From the NCBI GenBank assembly GCA_033085395.1, contig MU853183.1, positions 287,832 through 351,831 of the forward strand: a stretch of 64,000 nucleotides of DNA, written 5' to 3'. Shown here in pieces: positions 11,461-22,869 of this stretch. Both the position numbers and the translations under genes were made by a program. The stretch comes from Xanthoparmelia taractica (Eukaryota > Ascomycota > Lecanoromycetes > Lecanorales > Parmeliaceae). The notes under the pieces were generated by a model. That model was not told the origin of the DNA, ran no database searches, and saw only the letters and a list, made by a program, of their open reading frames with translations. Position 1 is the first letter of the stretch; every line of letters starts with the position of its first letter.

Positions 11461-12455
11461 TTACCCCTGTCCCACCGCTACCAAAGTTCGTTGGCCCGCT
11501 CGACAGGTAGAGCCCGAACTGGTTCCCCTGGTTGCTGTCGCCAAAGGAGGCGTTGTTTTTGATCTTTGGAGACTAACATCACGATCAGCTTCTAACAGGC
11601 ACGGTTCTGAGGAGGAACACACAGATGGATTATCTGCGGCCTTGATCTCTTCTTTCAACTCCTTTGCCCATCTCTCGAGAACCTTAGCTACTCTCTGATA
11701 GTTCCCATCCTTATCGTCGCTGAATTTGCATATTCCGGAATGGTCGGCGTGTATGGAGAGGGTTGGATAATCTCGTAAGCTTGCCGACTCTTCAGACACG
11801 ATCTACGCTGGATGAGTCTTCTCTCTTCGGCTGTTGCGGATCGAAGTCGACGTACCTTGCCGATTGATTTACCGCCGACGCTCGAACTAAGCTCTTCAAA
11901 GAAATAAACGACCTCGACCTTAGTCTCCGGTTTTCCTGCCTGGTGTGAGAGCCATTTCGGGAATGCAACCCCAAGCTTCACCAGCGTATTAGAGCCCTGC
12001 TCTAACTCCTTAAAAACGACCGCAGTAGTTTTCTCCGAAACAGGGAGAGAAACTTCTTTCCCGACTCTACCCATTGTGCCATGTTCGAACCTTGATGGGG
12101 TGTTCCAAGAAAGGCGATGCGCCGTGTCTAGTCTGATATAGACTTTGTGTGGGGTTGTAGGCTGTCTTCCGCTGTTGAGAGGGCCTGGTTTGTCTTGGTC
12201 ATCGATGCGTTATATATCGGAGACAATGACCTACCTCTGCATAGACCAGGCCACCGAGGCTGTGAGCCACAAATATGATTGGACGTGCGGCTGTTTGTTT
12301 CTTCCCGTGCCTGAGGCCGATGAGACTAGCTGTCAGGCTATCTGCATGGTTTTTGATGGTGTTATCCGAGGTAGGCATTGACCAGAAATGGTAGACGTCG
12401 GCGTCGTAACCGAAAGTAAGGATCCGAGCTTGCGGGATTCACTTAGGCAGCAGTT
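11461..12455 (-). pseudogene. Relic of an NLR N-terminal alpha/beta-hydrolase (serine esterase-like) domain
   Basis: Reading the minus strand from 12455 gives ARILTFGYDADVYHFW, then RPIIFVAHSLGGLVYAE with the GxSxG-type nucleophile elbow (AHSLGG). A GT-AG intron at about 12235-12189 leads to ALSTAEDS, IAFLGTPHQGSNMAQW, and later, after a second intron (about 11855-11803), VSEESASL, ADHSGICKFSDDKDGNYQRV and a final helix. This is the order found in the hydrolase domain that heads many fungal NLRs. Damage: a TAG just before TRRIAFLGTPH, a TGA at the 5' end just before IPQARILTFGY, and a change of frame between AQW and KTTAVVFKELEQ. After the domain the frame ends at 11461 with no NB-ARC motif. 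The 5' end runs straight into the AT-rich block. Dead gene, probably by RIP and truncation. Confidence 0.75.
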
Positions 12456-13500
12456 CTTTCGTATTAGTTTAGAATATATATTTTTAAACTCGAAGTTATT
12501 ATTTTAATTAAAGAATCTCAAAGATATCTAAAATTGCGATTTAATAATAAATATTGCGAGTAATAGTAAAAGTCTTCTTATTAGTTATAGTAAAAGATAT
12601 ATAAAACTTACTAAAATAATTCTTTATATAATAAATTTAAATATATATATCGTTCGAAGTAGAGGTTATATCAATAAGATTTATCTAAACGCGTTCGAAT
12701 AGATATATAATTACGATCGATTTAAGAGAATCTTTAAACTTACTATAGATCTTGCGATAATAAATCTTATATATCTTAACGAGGAAGTAGATCTCGTAAC
12801 TTGCGATCTTATAGTACTTACTATTAATATACGTGATAGTAAAGTGTTATTTAACGTGGCCCAGACTATTATAAATCTTAATAATAATATTTTAAACAAG
12901 ATTCTTAGTAATTATCTCTCGATTTCGCTTAGAGATCTTTTTAAAAAGTCTTTATAACTTATCGTCTTTATAAATAAATTCGAATCTAATTTAAACTCGT
13001 TTCTTATTATTAACGAGATTAAGTCGTTTCGAGATAAGATTCGTTAGCTATCTAATATATCTATACTTCTACGAGATCGTTATACGCTTATATATCTCGA
13101 TCTTGCGACTATTTAGTATAAGATAAAAGATCTAACGTATCTTAGCGTTAAATAACTTTATTTAAATAAGAGAGAATAATATAAAAGTCTTATTCTCGAT
13201 TTAAGAAGATAATATAGAGTTTAATATCTTAATAGAAGAAAGATTAATTAAATATAGAGTATAGAGATATAAATTTAAATATAAAATATATAGTTAAATA
13301 ATAGATGTAAAGAAAGATCTATATATTTGAAAAATCTTTATATAAATAATATAAAAAATATAAAAAGAAGATCTTCGATATCGCTTATGAATAACGTACG
13401 TATAACGAGATTAATCGACTTACTATTAATGCTATTATATAGTCTTAAAAGGCGTTAGTTGATGTTAGCGACGGCGTAAGACGGTGACATACTAGACTAT
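12440..13500. repeat. AT-rich block with RIP-type dinucleotide depletion
   Basis: About 1.06 kb that is visibly very AT-rich and nearly without CA or TG dinucleotides, while CG remains frequent (many tcg, gcg and acg). That is the pattern left by CpA to TpA mutation on both strands. No ORF is meaningful here. It is presumably a RIP-destroyed transposon or duplicated DNA, and it truncates the NLR relic on its left side. The original element cannot be recognised. Confidence 0.85.
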
Positions 13501-13504
13501 TTCT

Positions 13505-13807
13505 TTATAGGTTTAGTGGTGCGCCTATGGAAAGCGAGATATTTATAGCGAGAAGATATAAGCGATTGATGAGTATTTGCTTATGAGATGGGGTGGACGA
13601 TATTATCAGGAAGTATCCTCCCGATGGATATTCGTCATATCCATCGGGGTGATGGGATGGCCATGGATATGCACGACCCACTAGGGTGATGTAACATATA
13701 GGCTTTGAGGCCTCCATAGCCTCATCCTCAGTTAAATTGCTTACAATAGCGTAGAGATCTTCCTCTATAAAGACACCCAATCTAAACCATGGCTTCAAAT
13801 ACTCCAA
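13505..13807 (-). pseudogene. Possible gene fragment ending in an ankyrin-like segment
   Basis: A 100-codon open frame with ATG at 13807 and normal base composition, unlike the AT-rich DNA beside it. It contains EASKPICYITLVGRAYPWPSHH and ends LLAINISLSIGAPLNL, which resembles an ankyrin helix-turn (LxxGAxxN). A similar element (IIGLALSFGADANVED) begins the ankyrin gene at 14.15 kb on the other strand. It could be the displaced 5' part of such a gene, or chance. The frame stops at the edge of the AT-rich block. Confidence 0.3.
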
Positions 13808-13904
13808 TAGCTTAATGGTTTCACTCTTAAGACTGTTCGCTAGTCTGAAATAGTGTGCTTAGTATCAAAATACGACTAATATCGACGATTTTTTAGATAT
13901 ATTA

Positions 13905-14115
13905 GGGTTAGGGCTAAGGGTTCGAGCTGATTAGTAATCCTTTTTTTCTGAAGAAAATGTCTTTTTTTGACTGTTAGGCCTAATCTATCACTCGATCTTA
14001 GACCATTAGGACTGGTAGTCCAGACTGTTGATCCAACACGCTGGACTGGTCCAGGATCGTCCAGCAAAATCATTAAACCAGTCCAGTGGACCAGTCCAAT
14101 GGACCAGTCCAACTA
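13905..14115. repeat. Telomere-like motif and 13-bp tandem repeat with palindromic CCAGTCCA/TGGACTGG elements
   Basis: TTAGGGTTAGGG, then CTAAGGG, lies near 13905. From 14041 the DNA is packed with TGGACTGG/CCAGTCCA words in both orientations. A 13-bp unit, ACCAGTCCAATGG, is repeated three times at 14077-14115, the first copy with one change and the third diverging at its end. Such short repeated, inverted words are typical of subterminal regions of hAT-type DNA transposons or small non-autonomous derivatives. No transposase or clear target duplication is seen, so the type is a guess. Confidence 0.5.
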
Positions 14116-15270
14116 GTAGTCCAATGGTCCAGGTTCGGACCATCAGGAGCCTTGGGTAAACCAGACATCATAGGACTTGCTCTCTCTTTTGGCGCAGATG
14201 CCAATGTCGAAGATGTGAAAGGTCGCACTGCCCTTGTAGTAGCAGTGGACAACGGTCGTAGCACCGCAGCACAGGCACTTATTACTGCGGGGGCTTCGAC
14301 CACCGTGCTTGATGAATCTGGAAAGAATTTGTTGCAAGTAGCTGCATCCTCGCAGAACATATTCAAAGAGCGTCTTAAACATATCCTGTACCACGGTGAC
14401 AGCCTCGCCGAGGCTGGTGATAGAGGTTTCCACCAGCTTCCGGTTCACATAGCAGATGATCCGCGTCAATCAGTTTTGAAGCGTTTGTCTCATTGGATCG
14501 AAGACACCGCTGGTCCCTTGACACATCTTGTCAAAGATCCCAGCTTCATTGCGGCTTTGAACGAGGATCGCGAATACCCAGATATCTTTCGACTTCTATT
14601 TAACCATGGGGCCGACCTTGGGATCAAAACCTCTGATGGTGAGACATTATTGCATCTGGAGGTTGTTAGCGCGCCACGGATCAAGGTACTGCTGGAGATG
14701 GGAGCACACGTGCTGGACATTGATGCACGAGATAACCAAGGGAGATCCGCCGTTCATCATGCAGCAGCCGTTGGAAATTACGCAGCAATGGAACTCTTAC
14801 TTGCCAACGGAGCGAATATTATGATAAGGGACTTTGGTAAGGCTTCGACACTGCATTTCACTGTCAATGATCCGGCGTGCGTGAAATTAGCGATTCAGAA
14901 AGGAAGCAGTACAAAAGCAGTCGATTCGCCCAAGAGGACGCCGTTGCATTACTTGGCGATGGTGGAAGACCCACCCGAGGAACTATTCGATCAGTTACAG
15001 GAAGCTGGCGTGGATCCAAATTCAGTTGACTCTCAGGGCATGACAGTATTCGATTACTGGGATGACGCTCACGTTGGTTATCATAGTTTCGAGGAGACAA
15101 CACGCTGGATTGATTTGCAGCTTTACGGGGAGCGATACGTGCTCCATGAAGGCAGGATTTTCTTCATGCTTCGAGAGTCTAATGCTCAAGCAGTGAGGGA
15201 CAGTCGACGTTTCTACGGGAACTCCGACAAGGAAAATAGGTGGTGCATTATTCGCAATGACGAGATATGA
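14116..15270 (+). pseudogene. Ankyrin-repeat protein, 5'-truncated
   Basis: The frame is open from 14077 to 15270 but has no ATG before the middle of the protein, and its first 20 or so codons are the tandem repeat. Real protein begins near GKPDIIGLALSFGADANVED. Ankyrin units are clear: GRTALVVAVDNGRSTAAQ, DIFRLLFNHGADLGIKTSDG, RSAVHHAAAVGNYAAMELLLANGAN (best unit), and KRTPLHYLAMVED. The C-terminus (after DYWDD) is non-repetitive and ends FYGNSDKENRWCIIRN. Fungal ankyrin proteins of this kind are often the sensor half of NLR-like or HET-type proteins, so an N-terminal effector or NTPase domain is probably lost. The lack of a start and the junction with repeat DNA suggest an insertion or rearrangement removed the 5' half. 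Confidence 0.75.
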
Positions 15271-16213
15271 CCGAATCAACAAGGTAGCTGTTTGTGACAA
15301 ATATCTCTCGCATCCCCTTCAGGCCGTTGCATAGGATTTCAAAAGACTCCAATATGATTCCTCGGCATTAGCAGCACTCGACGTTTAAAGCACATCAATA
15401 CGTTCTTCCTCGACATGTATCCTCCCCTCACGACTACAGTTCTCACGAGCTCAAAGAAAGAAGGCCACCGCGTTCCAAGGACATCTCCCACCTCACCACT
15501 TCTTACTCATTAGCTAGTAGACTCGGTCTTATTCCAGCAATCTCCCTCGTATCACTCATTCAAAAGTCCCTTACGTATTCGGGAAGTCTTTCTCATTGAG
15601 CGTTTACCATTCCAAAGTGTTCTTGCACAGTAGAATATGCTATGGACTTAATTGCTCTAGTGATTCTACTACTATGTTTGTCCCCGGGCCTCCACTTTGT
15701 GTAGTACTACTCAATTGAAAGCAACTACTTCGTAGAATTTGTAGTTCAAAGGAACGAGAGGGAGTTTAAGTCCAGTTCTCGTCTACTTTGAGCTATTAGA
15801 ATGAGGGCAGAGTCCATAGCACTAGCGCATCTCGAGGGCTTAGGTACTTTTTCGCCTTAGGCAGCTGGGATCCATTTTCTGACAAGATCTATTGATGAGC
15901 ATCCCCCATTTGTCGAAATGCCGTCTTCCAACATAGCGCTTATCTCGAGTGTCCCTGCCTCATAAGCACCAGCTCAAGATATATTGGCACTGCATTGGCT
16001 GGACAAGTCCAATGCCCTTTCCTCACTAAGAAAATAAATGGACCACTCCCTATTGTCTTCTAGATTTTAGTCCGCGGCTCCTTCTCCAATATTATCTGTC
16101 TTTCAGTCAGCTCTCACTCCTAGTTCAGTCTTGCTTCAAGCATAGAACATTCATATTCCTACGTTTAATCACACTTCTAAAACCGTCCTAGGAAAATCTC
16201 TGTTCTCACACTC
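15271..16213. other. Intergenic, no gene seen
   Basis: About 940 bases, of ordinary composition, upstream of the proline-rich gene. No ORF above background, tRNA or repeat recognised. Confidence 0.5.
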
Positions 16214-17396
16214 ATGTTTCCCAATGCTTCGGTCTCAAAAGATACGTCCGAGCACCTTGCGGCGCCTGGTCCGGCTCATCCACGCGTTGAATCAAAGACT
16301 CCTAGCCTCCGCCCATCTTCTAGCCAAAATGATGGCGTCCAAGAACCGGAGTCAAGTAGCACCTCGGAACTACCACCCTATTTTAGAAATACCCCGCTGG
16401 AGAATCCCTTCCGGGACGGAGATGCGTCTGGGGGATATTCCTACCCTAATAGCAATGGCGTGCAGAAAGGCCCGAAATCAGCAACAGCTACTCATGCGGA
16501 ACCTCCGCCAGCTACCGCGGCTACCCTCCTTGATACTCTACCGTCAGCACCAGTCACGGACAACGATCCTTTCGTGGACACGATGGTCCTCGACGAAAGC
16601 CTTCCTCCGCCACTCCCTCCCCGACCGTCTGGTCTCAAAAGAGGCTTGCAGATACCATCGCGCGTCAGCTTGATCACATGCGGCTTCAGTTTCCCGGAAA
16701 TCTTGGCCGAGCAAGGAGTTAGCAAGACGCAATGGCGAACGTTCAAACACGAGCTGGAGACTTTTGCGCGCATGAGCCTGTCGCAGTGGATAACAGTCGC
16801 AGCAATCGACATTTTGATCTGCAACTTTGGACCTATCACAGGTTAGCTACATATGTACGGCTAGATCCCGTTCGATGATTGTTGACTTTGAGCCAGGTGC
16901 TGTTGCGGGTTGGAAGATGAAGAAACATAGAGAGCATAGGAACTTCGTATTAGCGTATCGAGCGGGAAATCTGAAGATTTTTGAAGACCGATAGAATCAC
17001 GACTACTTCCATCCGCTGGGCCTGCATGTACGAGTTGAGCCCCCTGGTGTGGGCAGAATGGATGGTATGGATGTTGCTTCGTCGAAGCTTTTCAGATACC
17101 AGCGAAAGATGGGCACCTCTTCTCCTGGACCGGGCCTTGCTTCGGAACAAGCGGACAAGAAGGAGTACAAGTATCAATTCAAGGAGGGCCGCTATCGCTT
17201 GAAAGCGGCGCAAAAGGGCCGTATTATCATTTTGCCTCTTGACAAGGTGGAACGTCCGCCTTTACCGCCTAGGCGTACGGATTCACAGAGTCACAACGGC
17301 CAGAGTCAGGGAGTCACCATTATTAGGGGTAGCACATTATTTCAGGATTTTGCTGGCTTGGATCGCAGACGGTCTGACGCCGAGGGGGCTATATGA
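16214..17396 (+). CDS. Proline-rich fungal protein of unknown function, with one in-frame TAG
   Basis: Exons 16214-16841 and 16897-17396 (55-nt GT-AG intron) give a 375-codon frame. The first 140 residues are Ser/Pro-rich (PPPLPPRPSG); then comes a conserved-looking part, SLITCGFSFPEILAEQGVSK...WRTFKHELETFA, a hydrophobic helix around the intron, and DYFHPLGLHVRVEPPG. I recognise this as a family of uncharacterised fungal proteins, no function known to me. One TAG at 16992-16994 interrupts otherwise intact coding sequence directly before NHDYFHPLGL, where a Trp would fit (TGG to TAG). Alternatives: a pseudogene, a sequencing error, a 48-nt in-frame intron (gtatta...gatag, about 16947-16994) that would remove the TAG, or RNA editing. 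I favour a nonsense mutation because the removed segment also looks coding. Confidence 0.65.
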
Positions 17397-17930
17397 GACT
17401 TCTCCTACTCGCCGGGGCCTTACCTCATGACATCAGAGACCGTCAAGATCGGAGAGTTGGTATCGTGGTCCTTTCACTCAAGCTTCGGTGATTATTGCAA
17501 GCCTTGATATCAATTGGAATCGCTAGTAAGGTCGGATGAGGGATTGTAGTGTGCGAAAGGCGGACTCTCTAGACTTGGGGGTATAGTGCTTTTGGATACC
17601 TGTGGTTAGCCAGGACTTTCCGCCTACCTTACAACTAAGAAGGTTACATCTCAAGGATTCAGAGCTGAGCGCTCTCCACAACACGTTGGTGTAGTTAAAG
17701 CGCTTTGACCGTAAGCATGACAATTGATGCAAGCCTTTTCAGCCTTACAGAACTTCACATGCCTAATCGATAGGGTGGAACGGCAAAAGCCCCACGCCAA
17801 AGAATGCAAGTCATTGTCCCTATCACACCAGTCACACTCTTGCGACTTCTGCCGCAAACATCTCTTCCGCTATCGGAAAGTCGAGGCTAGCTACCATGAT
17901 ACTGTATCACCACCGGACGCTTCAACTGCT
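17397..17930. other. Intergenic / 5' region of NTE1
   Basis: About 530 bases. The NTE1 frame is open back to 17724 and includes an ATG at 17727, but homologues start near the Ser-rich MHSSSS, so I treat this as leader. Nothing else recognised. Confidence 0.45.
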
Positions 17931-20900
17931 ATGCATTCTTCCTCTTCTCCCCTCTCCGCCAGCCTGATCTCCCTCCCTAACACCTCGTCAACCATCACTT
18001 CTCCTCGGGCGTCTGGACTATCATCCTCTGTCACTGCTCTCGATACTCATCAAGCCTCCTCATGGCTGAGCCTACTTGGCTACGCTCTGCTCGCTATGGC
18101 CAGGGGAATTCCGGGCATGCTGATTTGGATCATCACCTTCACGACAATTACCCTGCCTACGGTGCTTTTCGCATTGTTTTCCACCAGCTTGACCTTCACG
18201 ATGAACTTCACCACACTGTAGGAATATATAATTGGGATAATGACCGCTTCGAAGTAAGCTGATTGGAAACAGGATGCTCATCGTCCTGGCCTTTGCATCT
18301 CTAGTCTCATGGATTGTGAGATACCGCTTTCTGAATATGTACGCGCGACTGCCTCCCGAACCTCAGCGCAAGGAACCACAGATCGATCTCTTCCCGGACA
18401 CACAAGACGGAGACTCCAAGCCAGGTCTGGCAAATTACCTAGACGAGTTTCTGAGCGCCATAAAAGTGTTTGGGTATCGTGAGTAGGCAGCCGGAGAAAT
18501 GGCTCCCAATACGAGCTCGGCTGACTAGAGATGCAGTCGAACGTTCTGTCTTCCACGAACTCACCCGCACGATGCAGACAAGGAAGCTCATTGCTGGGGA
18601 AACACTACTTTTGGAAGAAGAGAAGGGCTTTTGCTTGGTGGTTGATGGCATGGTACAGATATTTGTCAAGTCAAGCCGGGATGAGGTTGCCGCAAATGGT
18701 GGCTTCTGGAATGAGAGGTCAGAGAGCTACGAGGAAGAGGGGGAACATTCGGATGGGGAACATCAGGGATACCAGCTTCTTACAGAGGTCAAGAATGGGG
18801 CGCCGATGTCATCTCTGTTCTCCATCTTGTCGCTGTTTACTGAAAATGTGAAACTCCGCCACGACGATGAGCGCGAGACTAGGCCTGTATCGAGCGCGTC
18901 CAGTACTGGCTTTCCCTTTGGTGCGACAACCGAGTCTGGTCCGAATACCCCGGGTTGGTTGGGCGAAGGAAACCCGCAGATGACGGCGTATAGGGATCCG
19001 AGACGCCGGGCTTCATCAACGGTAGCCGCAAATGGTCATCTGCCTGCGGTTCCACCACTCTCCCTGAACTCTTCATCCGACCAACAACATCAACAACGGA
19101 CTGATCATGATCGGAACGGAAATCGTGATAGGCGGGAAGCTGGCCAAAGGTCTGAGGACCGCAAGTCCGTGCATCCTGAAATCGTCGCGAGAGCGACAGT
19201 GGACACCACCATCGCAATCATCCCTGCTACCGCCTTTCATCGTCTTACTAGGGTCTATCCCAAAGCTACTGCACACATCGTCCAGGTCATTCTGACCAGA
19301 CTCCAACGTGTTACGCTTGCCACTGCACATTCGTACCTTGGTCTAACCCCAGAGGTTCTGCGAACAGAAGGGCATATGAACAAGTACACGACCCACGATC
19401 TTCCAAATCATCTTCGTGGGGCAGCATTAGAGAGACTGAAACACAAATTCACGCAAGAAAAGGAACGTCTAGACTCCGCTGAGGACTTTATGAAGGGCAT
19501 CGCTTTGCATAATCCAGGGGCCATCAAGAAACGTCGCTCAAGTAGTAGCCTGAGAAGAGAAATAGCCTCCCAAGTTAAGCTCACAGCTCATCACGGCGAA
19601 TCTCTCACCTCCCAGTCTAGTAACTTGGGTGGCCCCGGCCACCGATCAAGTATCAGCGCAGGAGATTTACTTACCAACATACAAGTGTCTCGCAGCCGGC
19701 CCGACACTTTGCCTCAATTGCACACAAGCAAGCCGGCGTCTCCGCTGGGACTAGGGCTACCAGAAATGATGAGCCCGCTAAGCCAGATAGACAAAGCTCC
19801 TTTCATACCTTCGCCTAACCTGGACGGCTTGCACGTGCGCGGCCAAAAGTCCTTGGATGAGGATGATCTTTTCAGGCAATCGATACTCGAATGCATCATG
19901 AAAGCCATTGGTCTTACAAACGCAAATTCAGTCAAAAAGCCGATAGATTCTGTGGAACAGTCACCGCACATGATTTCCTACGATGCGCAACGGCAGAAGG
20001 CAACGTTCACCAACGCCTTTGGCTTCATCGATCCATACGAAGGCTCTGGTGATGGAGATACGGAGTCGATCTATTCCACATTTGGCAGCGGCAGTCCTTC
20101 AAATCCTCGAAGCCTTACCAGTGAACTTCGGGACGATCTGGAGATTGTCTACTTTCCCAAAGATGCCGTTTTAGTAGAACAAGGGGAGAGAAATCCTGGT
20201 CTTTACTATGTAATTGATGGCTTTCTGGATATCAGTATTCCAGGAGACGAGAGAGATGTGGACGATCCCTCTGTGACGAAAGGACAAACTTCTGACAACC
20301 TACTGCCTCCTCTGAAAAGGGTCGCAACAAACTCTCCACGCACAAAAGCGGCCCAGAGAAGGGCTCAGTCGCGGAAGAGTTTGTTCCTGATCAAGCCGGG
20401 CGGACTCGCCGGATATGTTGGCACGATATCTTCGTACAGGTCCTTCGTTGATGTCAGAGCGAAGACAGATGTCTATGTCGGCTTCCTTCCGAGGGTATCT
20501 CTAGAGCTCATGGTGGAGAAGTTTCCAATAGTGTTGCTGACTATGGCAAAGCGTCTGACCAGCCTACTTCCAAGTCTGATTCTGCATATCGATTTTGCTT
20601 TGGAGTGGGTACAAGTCGATGCCGGTGAAGTCATACACCATCAAGGGGATGAGAGTGATGCTATCTACATCGTGTTAAACGGCCGTCTCCGAGCAATCCT
20701 CGAGCGGGACGACGGAGATATGAGGGTCGTTGGAGAGTATGGGCAGGGCGAGAGTGTTGGTGAGCTAGAAGTCATGACCGAATCTCGACGGCCAGCTACG
20801 TTACATGCTATTCGCGACACTGAGTTGGCAAAGTTCCCTAAGAGTCTATTCAATAGCCTTGCTCTGGAACACCCGGGCATCACGATTAAGATATCCAAGA

Positions 20901-22603
20901 TCATTGCACAGAGAATGAGAGCTCTGATTGAGGATCCTTTTGAGCAGGTCAAGGATAAGATCGGCGCCGGCTCAAAGCACAATGCGACTTCAACCATGAA
21001 CCTGAGGACTACAGCAATCTTGCCAGTCACGGCTGGTGTACCAGTAGTGGAGTTTGGAAGCAGACTCTTGAGCGCTCTGACTCAAATAGGAGTCGCCAAT
21101 GGGGTGACCTCCCTCAATCAAGCAGCTATCTTGAATCACCTCGGGAGACATGCTTTCTCGAGGATGGGAAAACTCAAGCTTTCGCAGTACTTAGCCGACC
21201 TGGAAGAACGCTACGGCATGCTCCTGTACATTGCTGATACCAACGTCAACTCCCCCTGGACGCAGACGTGTATCACTCAGGCTGATTGCATTCTTTTGGT
21301 CGGACTTGCAGAAGGCTCGCCAAGCATGGGAGAATATGAGAAATTTCTGCTCGGTATGAAGACGACTGCTAGGAAAGAGTTGGTTTTGCTGCACGTCGAA
21401 CGATACTCGCCTCCAGGTCTCACCCGCAAGTGGCTCCGAAATCGCATGTGGATCAACGGAGGTCATCATCACATTCAGATGGCTTTCCGGACGACCTCAG
21501 AGCCAGTCCAACCTCAGATTAAGCGCTTTGGTACCCAGCTCAAACAACGAGTCCAGGTCCTCCAAGCAGAGATTCAAAAGTACACATCAAGACGAATACG
21601 GCAAACACCGCTGTACTCCGCAGAGACGCCCTTCAAAGGCGACTTTCATCGATTAGCACGCCGTCTCTGCGGCAAGTCTGTTGGTCTAGTCCTGGGCGGT
21701 GGTGGTGCGCGAGGCATCTCCCAAGTTGGTGTAATCCGCGCCCTGGAAGAAGCCGGCATCCCCATCGACATCATCGGTGGTACATCCATTGGTGCCTTCA
21801 TTGGCGCTCTCTATGCTCGCGATGCGGACGTTGTCCCTATGTACGGTCGAGCAAAGAAGTTTGCAGGCCGTATGGGTAGCATGTGGCGCTTTGCTCTCGA
21901 TCTCACCTACCCTTCCGCATCCTACACCACTGGCCATGAATTCAACCGCGGCATCTTCAAGACGTTTGGCAACTCGCAAATGGAAGATTTCTGGCTCGAT
22001 TTCTACTGCAATACCACCAACATCTCCAAATCTCGAGCCGAGTACCACAACTCAGGCTATGTCTGGAGGTACGTGAGAGCTTCAATGTCTCTCGCCGGCC
22101 TCTTCCCCCCACTCTGCGACGAAGGAAGTATGCTCCTCGACGGCGGCTACGTCGACAACCTCACAGTCGCCCACATGAAATCCCTCGGCGCAGACATCAT
22201 CTTCGCCATCGACGTCGGCTCCCTCGACGACAACCTCCCCCAGGCATTCGGCGACTCCCTCTCCGGCGCCTGGGCCCTCCTCAACCGCTGGAACCCCTTC
22301 TCCTCCTACCCCAACCCCCCGACCCTCTCGGAAATCCAGGCCCGTCTCGCTTACGTCTCTTCCGTCGACGCGCTCGAGAGGGCAAAAACCACGCCCGGGT
22401 GTTTGTACATGAGGCCGCCGATTGATCCGTATGGCACGCTCGATTTCGGTAAGTTTGACGAGATTTATAGGGTTGGGTATCAGTATGGGAAGATGTTTTT
22501 GGGGGGGCTGAGGGAGAGGGGGATCTTGCCGGGAAGTATGGAGGAGACGGAGGAGAAGAGGAATTTGAGGAGGACGATGGCGCCAAGGAGGGCTAGTGTT
22601 TGA
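17931..22603 (+). CDS. NTE1: Lysophospholipase NTE1 (patatin-like phospholipase with three cNMP-binding-like domains), 1519 aa
   Basis: Neuropathy-target-esterase homologue of the ER membrane that deacylates phosphatidylcholine and lysophosphatidylcholine. Exons 17931-18217, 18273-18478 and 18537-22603 join in frame with GT-AG introns of 55 and 58 nt. N-terminal transmembrane segments (IPGMLIWIITFTTITLPTVL and LIVLAFASLVSWIV) span the first intron. Three cyclic-nucleotide-binding-like domains follow: GETLLLEEEKGFCLVVDG, DAVLVEQGERNPGLYYVIDG and DAGEVIHHQGDESDAIYIVL. The patatin domain has GGGGARG at about residue 1217, the nucleophile motif GTSIG (Ser about 1244) and the catalytic Asp in DGGYVDN (about 1365). 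The length fits fungal NTE1 (about 1500). The start is the ATG before HSSSS, matching where homologues begin. No lesion seen. Confidence 0.95.
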
Positions 22604-22869
22604 TACTTTTTATACGGTGGGGAGGGAGGGAGGGAGCTGGCTGTTGTTTTGTACATAAAGTGTGGCTGGCATGGGGTTGAATGGGTGAATCAGGTCTTTG
22701 AGCGCGGGCAGATAAGATACCCATTGGGTTCGTGTGCAAATTGTATATTGAATGTTTGCTGAACGTATGATATGGGCTCGCGTAATGGTACTGAATTTCC
22801 ATTGTTCCACAACCAAATAGAAAAGGCTCAAGATGACGTATATAACTGGTACTTGCACTACTCAGGCCC
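22604..22869. other. Convergent 3' region between NTE1 and MED17
   Basis: 266 bases between two facing stop codons; it begins with a short GGGA-rich run. No gene seen. Confidence 0.5.
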
